Shown piece after piece: positions 34,818 to 43,998 of a stretch of DNA of 64,000 bases. The notes beneath the pieces are model-generated. The model searched no databases. It saw nothing but the letters and a program-made list of their open reading frames with translations, and was not told the DNA's origin. Location of the stretch: assembly GCA_938048455.1 (NCBI GenBank), contig CALIUY010000024.1, forward strand, positions 29,759-93,758, written 5' to 3'. The translations under genes and the position numbers were made by a program. Position 1 is the first letter of the stretch. Each line of letters opens with the position of its first letter. The stretch comes from an uncultured Desulfobacterales bacterium. Its GTDB lineage: Bacteria > Desulfobacterota > Desulfobacteria > Desulfobacterales > SpSt-501.

Positions 34818-35633
34818 TCAGGTCGACTGCCGGGGAAGATCGGGAAACTGAAGCGGCAGCGTCAAGCGAAAAACGGCCCCCTCTCCCTTGCGGCTGGCGA
34901 CGCGAATGTCACCGCCCAGCGCCCGCGCGAGGACGAGCGAGCCGGCAAGTCCCAGGCCATGCCCCTTGCGCTCAAGAAACGAGCATTCCTGGACCTGGGT
35001 ATAGCGGCGGAAGATCAGCTCATGATGCGCCGGGTCGATCCCCGGTCCGTCGTCGGCGACGGCGATTTCCATTAGCCCGCCGCTTACCTCCAAGCGGACC
35101 TCGACCCGTTCCCGGCGGTGGTGCAGGGCGTTCTTCACCAGGTTGCCGCAGATCTGAAGAAATTTGGTTTCATCCTGGAGCGCCTCCGCTTCTTCGGCTG
35201 CGGAGCCGACCTGCAGGTAGAGCCGGTTCGCCTCGAGCAGGGCCTGGAGGCGCGCAGGGTCTTGGAAGGTGCCGAGCGCCTCGGCCGAAGGGCCGATGAC
35301 CGTCTCCAGCGCCTCGCGCATGGCCCGCATCAACGATTCCTTCGGCGAGAAGCGACCGCAGGCGAAACAGCCCGCCTCCGAGCGCCCGATTTCGAGCAAC
35401 GCGTTCAGCAACCCCCACGCCTTGCGCGTGTTGCGCAGGCTGCGCAGGAGGGTGTTCCGCTGACGTGCCGTGAGCGGTCCGAATTGCTCGGATTTTTCGA
35501 GCAGCGCGCGCAGCCCGGTTTCGATGATCGCGATCGGGTCCTTGAGCTCGTGGATCAGAAATTCGATGCTCAGCTCCTGGAAAAAACTCCCTTGGCGGGA
35601 AGGGCTCTCGGAATGGGGCGACTTCGTCATCAT
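34818..35633 (-). CDS. Sensor histidine kinase, soluble
   Basis: 271 residues, no membrane segment. The phospho-His is H28 in FLIHELKDPIAI; the kinase core has CGNLVKNALHHR (N box), VADDGPGIDPAH (G1) and GHGLGLAGSLVLARALGG (G2). A CxxC (GCFACGRF) lies in the linker. ATG 35633 is the first of two adjacent ATGs; GGAG is close before them. It starts 30 bp after the PAS-GAF kinase, and the regulator follows 77 bp later, so two kinases may feed one regulator. The signal is unknown. Confidence 0.87.
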   Translation of the reverse strand: MMTKSPHSESPSRQGSFFQELSIEFLIHELKDPIAIIETGLRALLEKSEQFGPLTARQRNTLLRSLRNTRKAWGLLNALLEIGRSEAGCFACGRFSPKESLMRAMREALETVIGPSAEALGTFQDPARLQALLEANRLYLQVGSAAEEAEALQDETKFLQICGNLVKNALHHRRERVEVRLEVSGGLMEIAVADDGPGIDPAHHELIFRRYTQVQECSFLERKGHGLGLAGSLVLARALGGDIRVASRKGEGAVFRLTLPLQFPDLPRQST

Positions 35634-35662
35634 CGACTCCAACCCCCTCGGGGGCTTTGCGC

Positions 35663-37636
35663 TCAGGAACCTTCCCCGGGAAGGGCCTTCTTCTGACCGG
35701 TCGCGGCGGGGTCTTCCTCCCCGGCCGCCGGAAAGCGCACGATCGCGCGCGTTCCGCCGGCATCGACGCAGGGGCGCACCTCGCGCGCGTAGCGGCAATC
35801 CTCCACCCGCCCCGGACAGAGGTCGGCCTCGGCCGGAAGGTTCGGGCAGCGCTCGGTCTGCAGTTCGAACTCGAAGCCGAAGCGCTCGGCGAACATCTGC
35901 ATGCGCAACAGATCGAAGCCCTTGCCGCCTGCACGGAAATCGTAAGGACTGCGCGTAGCATACTGCAGCGGCTCGATGGATGCAAAAAAATTTCCGAAGA
36001 GCAGGTCCTTCGTCTCCGGCGTCATCCCGATCCCGGTGTCGCGGATTTCGAGCCGACTGCCGCGGCTCTCCGGAGCGACCACGACTTCGATCACTCCGCC
36101 GTCGGGGGTGTTTTCCACGGCGTTTCGCAGCAGCCCCTCGACGACCTTGCCCAGCACCTCCCCCGGAACCCGGACCGCGGGCGCAGGTTCCAGGAGCAAG
36201 CGAACCTCGAGCGCACGGTGGGCGAAACGGGGGCGGAGCATTCCGACCAGCTCCCGCACATAGCGCGGCAGGTCGATGCGCTCGGGGCGGGCCTCGCGCG
36301 GGCCGAAGAGGTGATCGATACGGCGGCGCAGCCGCTCGGTGAACGCCTCCTCCCCGATCTCCTCGGCCGCCAGCGCCTCGAGCTCGTCGGCGCAGCGGTC
36401 GAGCAACACGGAAAGGAGCCGGTGCGTCGACACATCCCGCTCCTGCAGAAGGTCGTCGATCTTGTATTGCATGTCAAAGAGACGCTGCAGGTTGCGCTGG
36501 GCGCGCTCCAAGGTTTTCTCCCAGCGGGCGCGTTCCGCTTCGGGCAGGCCGCGGGCGAGCAGGTTGAGCGAAGCCGCCAGAACCGAAAGCGGCGTTTTCA
36601 GCTCGTGGGAGAGGTGGTGGATGACGCGGTCCTTGGCCCGACTCATGCGCCGCACCTCCTCGAGGGTGCGGCCGAGCGCCTCGTTCACGGCCGCGTTTTC
36701 GATCGGCAGCGCCACGAGATTCGCCAGGGAGGAGAGCAGCGCCTCGTCCTCCTCGGTGAACCCGCCCCCCTTCTTGTTGACCGCGCAGAGCACCCCGATC
36801 ATGCGCCGGGGGGTGAACAGGGGGACGTCGAGCATGCTGCGAGTGTGATAGCCCGCCTCCGCATCCACGCGGGCGTAAAAGAAAGGACTGCGGGAGGTGT
36901 CGTTGACCCTGAGCGGCCTTCCCGTGCGGTAGACTTCCCCCGCCACCCCCTTGTCGAGGGGGAAACGAATCTCCTTCATGCGCAGGCCGGTTTCCTGGAC
37001 ATCGAAAACCGACTGGCGGAAGAAGAACTCCCGGCGTTCCTCGTCGACGAGGATAACGCTCGCCCCCTCGACGTCGAGCAGCTCGCGCACCTCGCGCGTG
37101 ATGAACTCGAGCCGCTCGTCGAGACTGCGGATGCCATAGAGCGCCTGCGAGATGCGCAGAAAGGCTTCGTTTACCCGGCCGGCGCGCTTTTCGCGGGTAA
37201 CGTCCCGCAGCGTGATCACCTGTCCCGCGGGTCGGTTCTCTTCGTCGTAGAAGATCGCGCCGTCGATCACGATGTCGAGCAGGCGCCCGTCCCGGGTCAG
37301 CCGCCGGGTCTCAAAACCGTGGATCACCCCGTCGCGCAGCAGCCTTTGCAGCCCCTCCCGGGTCTCCTTCCGGCACTCCGGCGGGACGAAGGGAACCCGC
37401 TTGCCTTCGAGTTCCGCAAGCGTCCAGCCGAAGACTTTCTCGAATGCGGGATTGAGGTAGGAGACGGTGTGGTCGAGGTTGAAGACGAAAACCGGCACGG
37501 GAAGAAAGCGCAGAAACTCCCGGTAGCGCTTCTCCGCGCTCCGGGCGGACGCTTGCAGCCGGTCCTCGCAGGAAGGACCCTCCGCTTCTGCGGCGGGCGG
37601 CGTGCGGGTGGAGTGGAGGGAAATCTCTTCGGGCAC
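35663..37636 (-). CDS. PAS-GAF sensor histidine kinase with a C-terminal cysteine cluster
   Basis: 657 residues, no membrane segment, so a cytoplasmic sensor. A PAS domain is at about 36-150 (FLPVPVFVFNLDHTVSYLNPAFEKVFGW), a GAF domain at 160-320, the His box at 336-352 with H344 (HHLSHELKTPL), and the ATPase at about 470-640 (RNAVENTPDG, IRDTGIGMTP, GGKGFDLL). Four cysteines, C597, C607, C614 and C623, sit between the G2 box and the last strand of the ATPase domain and look like a metal or redox site. Partner genes are an ACT protein upstream and a second kinase and regulator downstream. Confidence 0.9.
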   Translation of the reverse strand: MPEEISLHSTRTPPAAEAEGPSCEDRLQASARSAEKRYREFLRFLPVPVFVFNLDHTVSYLNPAFEKVFGWTLAELEGKRVPFVPPECRKETREGLQRLLRDGVIHGFETRRLTRDGRLLDIVIDGAIFYDEENRPAGQVITLRDVTREKRAGRVNEAFLRISQALYGIRSLDERLEFITREVRELLDVEGASVILVDEERREFFFRQSVFDVQETGLRMKEIRFPLDKGVAGEVYRTGRPLRVNDTSRSPFFYARVDAEAGYHTRSMLDVPLFTPRRMIGVLCAVNKKGGGFTEEDEALLSSLANLVALPIENAAVNEALGRTLEEVRRMSRAKDRVIHHLSHELKTPLSVLAASLNLLARGLPEAERARWEKTLERAQRNLQRLFDMQYKIDDLLQERDVSTHRLLSVLLDRCADELEALAAEEIGEEAFTERLRRRIDHLFGPREARPERIDLPRYVRELVGMLRPRFAHRALEVRLLLEPAPAVRVPGEVLGKVVEGLLRNAVENTPDGGVIEVVVAPESRGSRLEIRDTGIGMTPETKDLLFGNFFASIEPLQYATRSPYDFRAGGKGFDLLRMQMFAERFGFEFELQTERCPNLPAEADLCPGRVEDCRYAREVRPCVDAGGTRAIVRFPAAGEEDPAATGQKKALPGEGS

Positions 37637-37674
37637 GCTCGCTTTCCCCTCGATCGGGGCCGCAACCGCGGCGC

Positions 37675-38118
37675 TCAGCTCGCGCTGTCCAGAATGCCGA
37701 AAGTTTCGGCGTCGAGAATCTTGACGCCGCTTTTTTGGAGAATCTCGATGGCGCGATCGTTGTCGCTGAACCGGAAGATCATCACCGCACGGCTCGAGGA
37801 AAAGCGCAGAAACGCGTACATGAAAACGACAATCACCTGAGCGGCGGTCAAGGGTTCGAGCAGGCGGGCGAGGCTTCCGGGCCGGTCCTCGATCTCGACC
37901 GCGACCACCTCGTTCACGTAAGCCGGGATCTGCAGCCCCATGAGCACCCGCCGGGCGGTGGCGACATCGGAGACGAGCAGGCGGAGCTGGCCGAACTCGC
38001 CGGTGTCGACGAGGTTGAGCGCCCGCAGGTTGATGCCGGCGCGGCCAAGGGCCTCGCAGACCTCGTGAAGCCGTCCGGGGGCGTTTTCAATCGAAACCAC
38101 GATTTGCTTGAGTTTCAT
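37675..38118 (-). CDS. Tandem ACT-domain protein
   Basis: 147 residues made of two ACT domains (about 4-70 and 72-140; SIENAPGRLHEVCEALGRAGINLRAL and VEIEDRPGSLARLLEPLTAAQV). ACT domains bind amino acids or similar small acids. Such stand-alone pairs are often found beside phenylacetate-CoA ligase genes, and paaK is in this window although not adjacent. It leads the operon with two histidine kinases and a response regulator, so it might act as a ligand sensor for that pathway. No clear promoter was found in the 218 bp upstream on this strand. Confidence 0.87.
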   Translation of the reverse strand: MKLKQIVVSIENAPGRLHEVCEALGRAGINLRALNLVDTGEFGQLRLLVSDVATARRVLMGLQIPAYVNEVVAVEIEDRPGSLARLLEPLTAAQVIVVFMYAFLRFSSSRAVMIFRFSDNDRAIEILQKSGVKILDAETFGILDSAS

Positions 38119-38290
38119 TGGGCCCTCCCACCCTCCTTGCCGGTCGCTCCAGGCCGCTGCCCGGAAGCAGAGTATCCCCTAACGACGATAAGAAATCGAA
38201 AATCGTCCGGCCGAGGCTTGGACCAAAGGAAGCCGAGCTCTCGCGACGAATGCCGTCCGTTCCGCGGGATGAAAATGCCCTTAATTCAGC

Positions 38291-38328
38291 TTGACAAATT
38301 TTGCAAGATATAAAATAGCTACATTGTA
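38291..38328 (+). promoter_or_regulatory. Predicted promoter and palindrome of the ferredoxin-flavoprotein operon
   Basis: TTGACA (38291-38296) followed after exactly 23 bp by TACATTGTA (38320-38328), within the 13-base palindrome GCTACATTGTAGC (38318-38330). The spacing and the 11-mer TACATTGTAGC are identical to the bamB promoter. The -10 box is A-rich and imprecise. The palindrome ends 7 bases before the ATG at 38337. Confidence 0.65.
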
Positions 38329-38336
38329 GCCTGAAC

Positions 38337-38861
38337 ATGAAAGAGCCATCGGCCCCCAATACCCTCATCCACGTGATCGCCGAGCGTTGCAGCGGGTGCC
38401 GCCGCTGCGAGATCGCCTGCTCTATGGTCCACTGCGGCATCCCCACGCCGCAGCGCTCGCGGATCCGCATTCTACCCCTGCCGCGCCGTACCGGCTTCAT
38501 CCCCGTGCTCTGCCAGGCCTGTGAGGACGCCCCCTGCCTCAAGACCTGCCCCATGAACGCCCGACTGCGAACCGCCGAGGGGGCGGTGGTGACCGACGAG
38601 GAGTCCTGCATCGGCTGCCGGGCCTGCCTTTACATCTGCCCCTATGGGGCCCCGACGGTCAGCCCCGACGACGGCAAGACATTGACCTGCGATCGGTGCG
38701 CCGGAGAACCGGGCGGGCCCTGGTGTGTGGCCGCCTGCCGCGACTGCGGCGCCCTCGAGGCGGTCCGGCCCGAGGAGCTCTTTGTCCGCGGTTCGCGGGC
38801 CGCCGCCCGGACGTTGCGGCATGTTTGGTCGCCCCCGAGGAGCCGGCGATGCGCATCCTGA
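38337..38861 (+). CDS. Four-cluster ferredoxin-like protein (HycB/AorA type)
   Basis: 174 residues with cysteine groups CSGCRRCEIACS, CQACEDAPCLKTCP, CIGCRACLYICPYG and CDRCAGEPGGPWCVAAC, room for four 4Fe-4S clusters. This is the electron-carrier type that accompanies AOR-like or molybdopterin enzymes. It overlaps the next gene (flavoprotein) by 13 bp, so they act together. No ribosome-binding site is apparent because the start lies next to the operator. A shared promoter pattern with bamB suggests a part in benzoyl-CoA metabolism, for example electron exchange with the NAD pool; this is inference. Confidence 0.87.
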   Translation: MKEPSAPNTLIHVIAERCSGCRRCEIACSMVHCGIPTPQRSRIRILPLPRRTGFIPVLCQACEDAPCLKTCPMNARLRTAEGAVVTDEESCIGCRACLYICPYGAPTVSPDDGKTLTCDRCAGEPGGPWCVAACRDCGALEAVRPEELFVRGSRAAARTLRHVWSPPRSRRCAS

Positions 38862-40114
38862 TCATCGGCAACGGCATCGCCGGCGGGGAGGTGGCCTTCG
38901 GCCTGCGACGCGCCGGATCCGCCGACGAGATCACGATCCTCTCCGCGGAAGAGGTTCCCGAATACGATCCTTGCTCGCTGCCCTATTTCCTGGGCCGCGA
39001 TGTTCCGCGGCCGCGCGTCTTTCGCCGGCGCTTCGAGGACTACTCCTCCGCCGGGATCCGTCTGGAGACGGGGGATGCGGCCGTCGCGATCGACCCGCAG
39101 GCGCGCCGCGTGCACACAAGCTCCGGCAGGGAGTATGCGTTTGACCGCCTCGTTCTCGCCCACGGCGGCAGCCTTTTCGTCCCCCCCATCCCGGGCATCG
39201 ACAAACCGGGGGTGCACCGCTGCAAGCAGCTTCCCGAGGCCGATCGGCTCGACCGGCATCGGGGCTCCGCGGCCGTCGTCATCGGCTCGGGGGCGATCGG
39301 CATCGAGGCGGCCGAAGCGCTCAAAAAACGCGGCTATGCGGTGACGGTGATCGAGGTGATGGACTGGATTTTGCCCGCGCTCTTCGATCCCGAGACCGCC
39401 GGTCGGCTCAAGCGGCGGCTCGAACGATGCGGGATCGCGGCGCTCACGGGCGAGAGGGTGCTCCGCATCGAGGGGACGCAAGCGGTCGCCGCCGTCGTCA
39501 CCGACCGCCGCACCATCGCCTGCGACACGGTCGTCCTCGCCACCGGAATCGTTCCGGGGGTCGCCCTCGCCCGCACGGCGGGCATCGAGGTCGGACGCGG
39601 CATCCGCGTCAACGAACGCCTGGAAACCCGCGTTTCGGGCATCTTCGCCTGCGGCGATTGCGTCGAGACGGTCGACGCCTGCACGGGCGAGGATGCCATG
39701 TTCCAGCTCAAGCACAACGCGATCGAACAAGCCCGCATCGTCGTCCGCAATCTCCGCGGTGAGCCCGCCGCCTACCCCGGGGCCTGGGCCTTCGCCCGCG
39801 CCCATTTCTTCGACACCCATGCCGTCAGCTTCGGCAAGACGACCCGCGCCACCCAGTGCGAGTTGGGCCAACTCGAGATCATCGAGCGCGAGGCGGGGGA
39901 GGACTACCTGCGGGTGATCTTGAAGGAAGGGATAATCGTCGGCGGCCAGGCGATCGGCCGCTTTGCGGACGCGGCGGGGCTGCTGATCGGCGCCATGTGG
40001 CGGCGCGAATCGATCCCTCTCCTGCGCGCGCGCCGGGAGCTTCTCGGCGGTCCGCCGACCGCGACACCCTGGACGACCCGCAAGCTGGGGGAACTGCTGG
40101 GGTTGACCGGCTAA
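38849..40114 (+). CDS. FAD-dependent NAD(P)-disulfide oxidoreductase family protein
   Basis: 421 residues with two dinucleotide folds (MRILIIGNGIAGGEVAFGLRR for FAD and AAVVIGSGAIGIEAAEALKKRG for NAD(P)) and the FAD motif GIFACGDCVE. A Cys in DPCSLPYFLG near residue 42 matches the redox Cys of CoA-disulfide reductases/NADH oxidases. AorC of aldehyde oxidoreductase is a protein of this kind. With the upstream ferredoxin it could couple ferredoxin to NAD(P)H. ATG 38849 is preceded by GAGGAG at 6 bases; the longer frame overlaps the ferredoxin gene. Confidence 0.87.
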   Translation: MRILIIGNGIAGGEVAFGLRRAGSADEITILSAEEVPEYDPCSLPYFLGRDVPRPRVFRRRFEDYSSAGIRLETGDAAVAIDPQARRVHTSSGREYAFDRLVLAHGGSLFVPPIPGIDKPGVHRCKQLPEADRLDRHRGSAAVVIGSGAIGIEAAEALKKRGYAVTVIEVMDWILPALFDPETAGRLKRRLERCGIAALTGERVLRIEGTQAVAAVVTDRRTIACDTVVLATGIVPGVALARTAGIEVGRGIRVNERLETRVSGIFACGDCVETVDACTGEDAMFQLKHNAIEQARIVVRNLRGEPAAYPGAWAFARAHFFDTHAVSFGKTTRATQCELGQLEIIEREAGEDYLRVILKEGIIVGGQAIGRFADAAGLLIGAMWRRESIPLLRARRELLGGPPTATPWTTRKLGELLGLTG

Positions 40115-40133
40115 AGAGGAAGGACGCCCCCGC

Positions 40134-40529
40134 TCAAGGCTTCTTCTCCCAGAGACCGCGATCGATCAGCACCTCGCGCAGCACTTTCAGCGCCTGGTTG
40201 CCCGCCGGAACGCCGCCGTAAACCATCGACTGGAAAATCGCCTCGGCGATCTCCTCCGGGCGGCAGCCCACGTTCAGGGCGGCCGCGATGTGCAGCCGGA
40301 GTTCTTCGAGCCGTCCGAGCACGGTGAGGCATCCCACGGTGACAAGCTGGCGCACGGGGTGCGGGATGCGCTCGCGGGCGTACATGCGGCCGGTGATGAA
40401 CAGCGACAGCTCCCGCGCCAGATCGCGGTCGAACGCCTTCCAGAGCTCGTAAGGACGCTCTTCCTCGCCCACCCCGCGGAAGTACAGCTCGGCCGTGAGG
40501 CGGGTTTTTTCGATCACCTCGTCGCCCAT
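40134..40529 (-). CDS. Carboxymuconolactone decarboxylase family protein
   Basis: 131 residues of the AhpD/CMD fold: ELWKAFDRDLARELSLFITGRMY, RQLVTVGCLTVLGRLEELRLHIAAALNVGCRPEEIAEAIFQSMVYGG. The AhpD CxxC redox pair is lacking (only one Cys, CLTVLG, at that place), so it is closer to the CMD branch. The enzyme function in anaerobes is unknown. It follows etfQO by 17 bp and appears to be the last gene of the acd-etf operon. Confidence 0.82.
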   Translation of the reverse strand: MGDEVIEKTRLTAELYFRGVGEEERPYELWKAFDRDLARELSLFITGRMYARERIPHPVRQLVTVGCLTVLGRLEELRLHIAAALNVGCRPEEIAEAIFQSMVYGGVPAGNQALKVLREVLIDRGLWEKKP

Positions 40530-40546
40530 GATCGTCCCCCGGGAAA

Positions 40547-42196
40547 TCAGAGGATCGTCCAGTTCGGTCCGCCGCCCCCCTCCGGACAGTTCCAGAGGAC
40601 GTTCCGCAACGGGTCTTTGATCTCACAGGTCTTGCAGTGAAGGCAGTTCGAGGGGTTCAGCTTGAGCTGCGGCCTGCCGTCCGGTTGCCGTTTCATCTCG
40701 TAAACCTGCCCCGGGCAAAAACGCGTGCAGGGGCTGCGATACTCTTCCCAGCAGCGGGTGGTGCACCAATCGGGCCGGGGGATGTGCAGGTGACAGGGCT
40801 GGTCCTCCTCATGGCGCGTGCCGGAGAGATAAACCCCGGTCAGTTTGTCGAGGTAGAGCGTGCCGTCCAGGTCGCCGACCGGCGCCGGCTCCCGGAACGA
40901 GCGCGGCTTGAGCGCGGCGCAGTCCTCGTGGATCGGCATCGGGTCGACCAGCCCGCGGCCCCCGCTCAGCCATTGGGCCCCGAGGTGGAAGACCCGCGAG
41001 GCGGGCGGCCGCGAGAGGGCCTGGCTGAAGTTCCGCGACTCACGCAGCTCCTCGCCGAGCCAGCTCTCCTCCAGCCGCCGCCGGTAGCCCTCGAGGGCCG
41101 CGGGACCGGTTGCGCCGGCGGCGAGCGCTTCGGCGATCGTCTCGGCGGCGAGCATCCCCGATTTCATGGCCGTATGCACCCCCTTCAGGCGGCGTGCATT
41201 GAGCGTACAGGCCGAGTCGCCGACGACCAGGGCGCCGTCGGCGAAAAGCCGCGGCATGCTGTACCAGCCCCCGACGGGAAGCGTCTTCGCCCCCTGCTGC
41301 AGCACCCGGCCGCCGGCGATCCGCCGCGCGACGAGGGGATGCCGTTTGAAGCGCAGAAACTCCTCGTAAGGTTCGAACATCGGGTCCGTGTAGTCGAGCC
41401 CCACGACCAGGCCGAGGGAAACGCGGCGCTCCGCCATGCGGTAGAGAAACCCGCCCCCCTTGGTCCGCAACCCCAGCGGAAAGCCGAAGGTGTGAATCAC
41501 CGCCTCGGGGGATCCGAGCCAGGGCGAATCCTCGGGCAGCTCGATCACTTCCTTGACGGCGGTCTCGAAGGCCTGAGGCATCCGCCCCTCGAAGAGGCCG
41601 AGGCGCTTGGCCGCCTCGCGCAGGAGACTGCCCCGCGGGCCCTCGGCGAAGACGGTCACCTTCGCCAGAAGATCGACCCCCGGCTCGAAGTTCCCTTTGC
41701 GCCGGCCCTGCTTGTCGACCCCCTTGTCGCCGGTGCGCACCCCCACGACGCGGCGGCCGGAATCGTCCCCGAGGGTCTCGACGGCGGCGAATCCGGGGAA
41801 AAGGTTCACCCCCATCTCCTCGGCGATCGAACCCAGCCAGGCGCAGAACCGGCAAAGGCTCGCGACGAAAGCCCCCCCGCTGTGCAGGAAGGGCGGAATC
41901 CAGGGCAGCCGCCAGGCTCTGTCCGCCGTGAGGTAGAAGACCGCGTCCTGGAGGTTCTCCTCCTCGATCGGGCAGCCGCGGTGGCGGAAATCGGGCAAAA
42001 GCTCTTGCAGCGCCCGCGGGTCGATCACCGCACCGCTCAGGCTGTGCGCGCCGAGCGCCGCGGCCTTGTCGACGACGCAGACCTCGAATTCCCGGCCCGT
42101 TTCCGCGGCGAGCTGCTTCAGGCGGATCGACGCGGCAAGCCCCGCCGGTCCGGCACCGACGATCACGACGTCGAATTCAAGCCGCTCGCGTTCCAT
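40547..42196 (-). CDS. Electron transfer flavoprotein:quinone oxidoreductase
   Basis: 549 residues, normal for ETF-QO. It has an N-terminal FAD fold (FDVVIVGAGPAGLAASIRLKQL), the ETF-QO segment PPFLHSGGAFVASLCRFCAWLG, the membrane-dipping region, and a C-terminal 4Fe-4S domain (LKLNPSNCLHCKTCEIKDPLRNVLWNCPEGGGGPNW). It takes electrons from reduced ETF and passes them to menaquinone at the cytoplasmic membrane. It follows etfA by 9 bp, so acyl-CoA oxidation is linked to the quinone pool. No strong ribosome site is seen; it is likely read by coupling. Confidence 0.94.
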   Translation of the reverse strand: MERERLEFDVVIVGAGPAGLAASIRLKQLAAETGREFEVCVVDKAAALGAHSLSGAVIDPRALQELLPDFRHRGCPIEEENLQDAVFYLTADRAWRLPWIPPFLHSGGAFVASLCRFCAWLGSIAEEMGVNLFPGFAAVETLGDDSGRRVVGVRTGDKGVDKQGRRKGNFEPGVDLLAKVTVFAEGPRGSLLREAAKRLGLFEGRMPQAFETAVKEVIELPEDSPWLGSPEAVIHTFGFPLGLRTKGGGFLYRMAERRVSLGLVVGLDYTDPMFEPYEEFLRFKRHPLVARRIAGGRVLQQGAKTLPVGGWYSMPRLFADGALVVGDSACTLNARRLKGVHTAMKSGMLAAETIAEALAAGATGPAALEGYRRRLEESWLGEELRESRNFSQALSRPPASRVFHLGAQWLSGGRGLVDPMPIHEDCAALKPRSFREPAPVGDLDGTLYLDKLTGVYLSGTRHEEDQPCHLHIPRPDWCTTRCWEEYRSPCTRFCPGQVYEMKRQPDGRPQLKLNPSNCLHCKTCEIKDPLRNVLWNCPEGGGGPNWTIL

Positions 42197-42205
42197 AAAG
42201 GAAAC

Positions 42206-43171
42206 TCAACCTTTCAGGGCTTTCACGGCTTCGGTCAGCTTGGGCAGAATCTGGAACATGTCGCCCACGACCCCGTAATCGGCTTTGGAAAAGATCGGCG
42301 CTTCGGGGTCTTTGTTGATGGCGACGATCACCTTGGAGCTCGACATCCCGGCCAGATGCTGGATCGCTCCGGAGATGCCGCAGGCGATGTAGAGCGTGGG
42401 GGAAACGACCTTGCCGGTCTGACCGACCTGATCGGAATGCTTGCGCCAGCCCTCGTCCACGGCCGATCGCGACGCCCCGACCGCGGCCCCGAGGGCGGCG
42501 GCCAGCTCCTCGATCGGAGCGAAATTGCCGCCGGTCCCGCGCCCGCCGGAAACGATGATGTCGGCCTCGGAGAGCTCGATGCGGCCGGAGGCATCCAGGC
42601 GCTGCTCGACGACCGTCGTCGGGATCGCCCCCAAGGACAGCGCGGGCGTCTCCACGGCAGCCTCCCGCGGCCGCCGTTCGATCCGCATGACGTTCGGCCT
42701 CACGGCGGCGATCTGCGGCGAGCCGGCGATCTTCACCTCGGCCAGGATCTTGCCGCCGAACATCGGCCGGGTGAAGACGAGAGCGCCGTCCTGGAGGTGG
42801 ATCGCGGTGCAGTCCATCGCCAGCCCCGCATCCTGCCGCGCGGCGAACCGCGCGGCGAGATCTTTCCCCTGCACCGTCGCCCCGAACAGGACGACCGCCG
42901 GCGGTTCGGCGGCGAGGGCCTGCGTCAGGGCCTCGGTGTAAGCCTCCACGCGGAAATCGGCGAGCTCCGGGTCGTCGAGCACGAGCACCCGGTCCGCCCC
43001 GAAGGCGGCCAATTCGGATGCGAGCCCCTGGACGCCGGAGCCCATCACCACCGCGGTCAGCTTCGTCCCCAGCGCGTCGGCAAGGCGACGGCCTTCGCTC
43101 ACCGCTTCGTAGGAAACTTTGCGGAATTTTCCTTCCCGCTGCTCGGTGACGGCCACGATTCCGTCTGCCAT
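42206..43171 (-). CDS. etfA: Electron transfer flavoprotein alpha subunit
   Basis: 321 residues, full length. The C-terminal FAD domain is clear ([80 protein letters not shown]). With EtfB it accepts electrons from acyl-CoA dehydrogenase. AGGAGG precedes the ATG, 22 bp after the etfB stop. The next gene, ETF-QO, tells the destination of the electrons. Confidence 0.96.
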   Translation of the reverse strand: MADGIVAVTEQREGKFRKVSYEAVSEGRRLADALGTKLTAVVMGSGVQGLASELAAFGADRVLVLDDPELADFRVEAYTEALTQALAAEPPAVVLFGATVQGKDLAARFAARQDAGLAMDCTAIHLQDGALVFTRPMFGGKILAEVKIAGSPQIAAVRPNVMRIERRPREAAVETPALSLGAIPTTVVEQRLDASGRIELSEADIIVSGGRGTGGNFAPIEELAAALGAAVGASRSAVDEGWRKHSDQVGQTGKVVSPTLYIACGISGAIQHLAGMSSSKVIVAINKDPEAPIFSKADYGVVGDMFQILPKLTEAVKALKG

Positions 43172-43193
43172 CTTCGCCTCCTCTCACCGGCGG

Positions 43194-43982
43194 CTAGATC
43201 AGCCGCGCCTCATCGTGCAACACCCGCACCAGTTCGGCCGCGACGGCCTCCGGCGTTTCCCCCGTAATCATGCGCACCGCCTTGCGCGTGGGCGGGAGCT
43301 TGAGCGCCTGAACGAGAATTTTGCGCCCCGCCGCGCCGACCGTCGCCGGATCGACCCCGAGATCGGCAAGGGTCTTCACCTCGAGGGGTTTCTTCTTCGC
43401 CTTCATGATCCCCGGCAGCGACGCATAGCGCGGCTCGTTGAGTCCCCGCTGGGTCGTGATGAGCGCCGGCAGCGGGGCCTCCACCACGACCGTCCCGCCT
43501 TCGACGAGACGGTGACCGCGCACGCGCCCGTCGAGCAGCTCGACCTTCACCACGAGCGCGAGGTGGGGAATGCCCAGCCGCTCGGCCACCGCCGGGCCGA
43601 CCTGCCCGTTGTCCTCATCCACGCCGCGTTGACCGCAGAGGATGAGGTCGAAGGGGATCGTCTTCAGCGCGGCGGCGAGAATCCGTGCCGTCGCCGGGGC
43701 GTCTCCGCCCTCGGCGGCGGGGTCCTGAATGTGAACGCCTTTGTCGGCGCCCATGGCGAGCGCCGTGCGGATCGTTTCCTGGACCCGCGCCCCCCCGAGC
43801 GAGACCACGGTCACCGTTCCCCCCCGGGCTTCGCGGATGCGCAACGCCTCTTCGACCGCCAGCTCGTCATAAGGGTTCATGATCCACTTGACGTCTTCCT
43901 TGCGGATCGAGACCCCGTCGGCGGCGATCTGGACGAGCGACTCCGTGTCCGGAACCTGCTTGACGAGAACGACGATGTTCAT
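43194..43982 (-). CDS. etfB: Electron transfer flavoprotein beta subunit
   Basis: 262 residues. Visible are the EtfB start MNIVVLVKQVPDTESLV, NPYDELAVEEALRI, ALAMGADKGVHI, LILCGQRGVDEDNGQVGPAVAERLG, and the nucleotide-binding tail. ATG 43982 has AGGAAAGGAG in front; the open frame to 44096 shadows acd. It binds AMP structurally and forms a dimer with EtfA. It lies 16 bp after acd, so both are expressed together. Confidence 0.96.
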   Translation of the reverse strand: MNIVVLVKQVPDTESLVQIAADGVSIRKEDVKWIMNPYDELAVEEALRIREARGGTVTVVSLGGARVQETIRTALAMGADKGVHIQDPAAEGGDAPATARILAAALKTIPFDLILCGQRGVDEDNGQVGPAVAERLGIPHLALVVKVELLDGRVRGHRLVEGGTVVVEAPLPALITTQRGLNEPRYASLPGIMKAKKKPLEVKTLADLGVDPATVGAAGRKILVQALKLPPTRKAVRMITGETPEAVAAELVRVLHDEARLI

Positions 43983-43998
43983 GCGGCGCACTCCTTTC

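Noticed and set aside
38119..38290. Sigma-54 promoter for the ACT-kinase operon
   Set aside because: No TGGCAC-N5-TTGC pattern could be found on the minus strand; no sigma-54 activator is encoded in the window.
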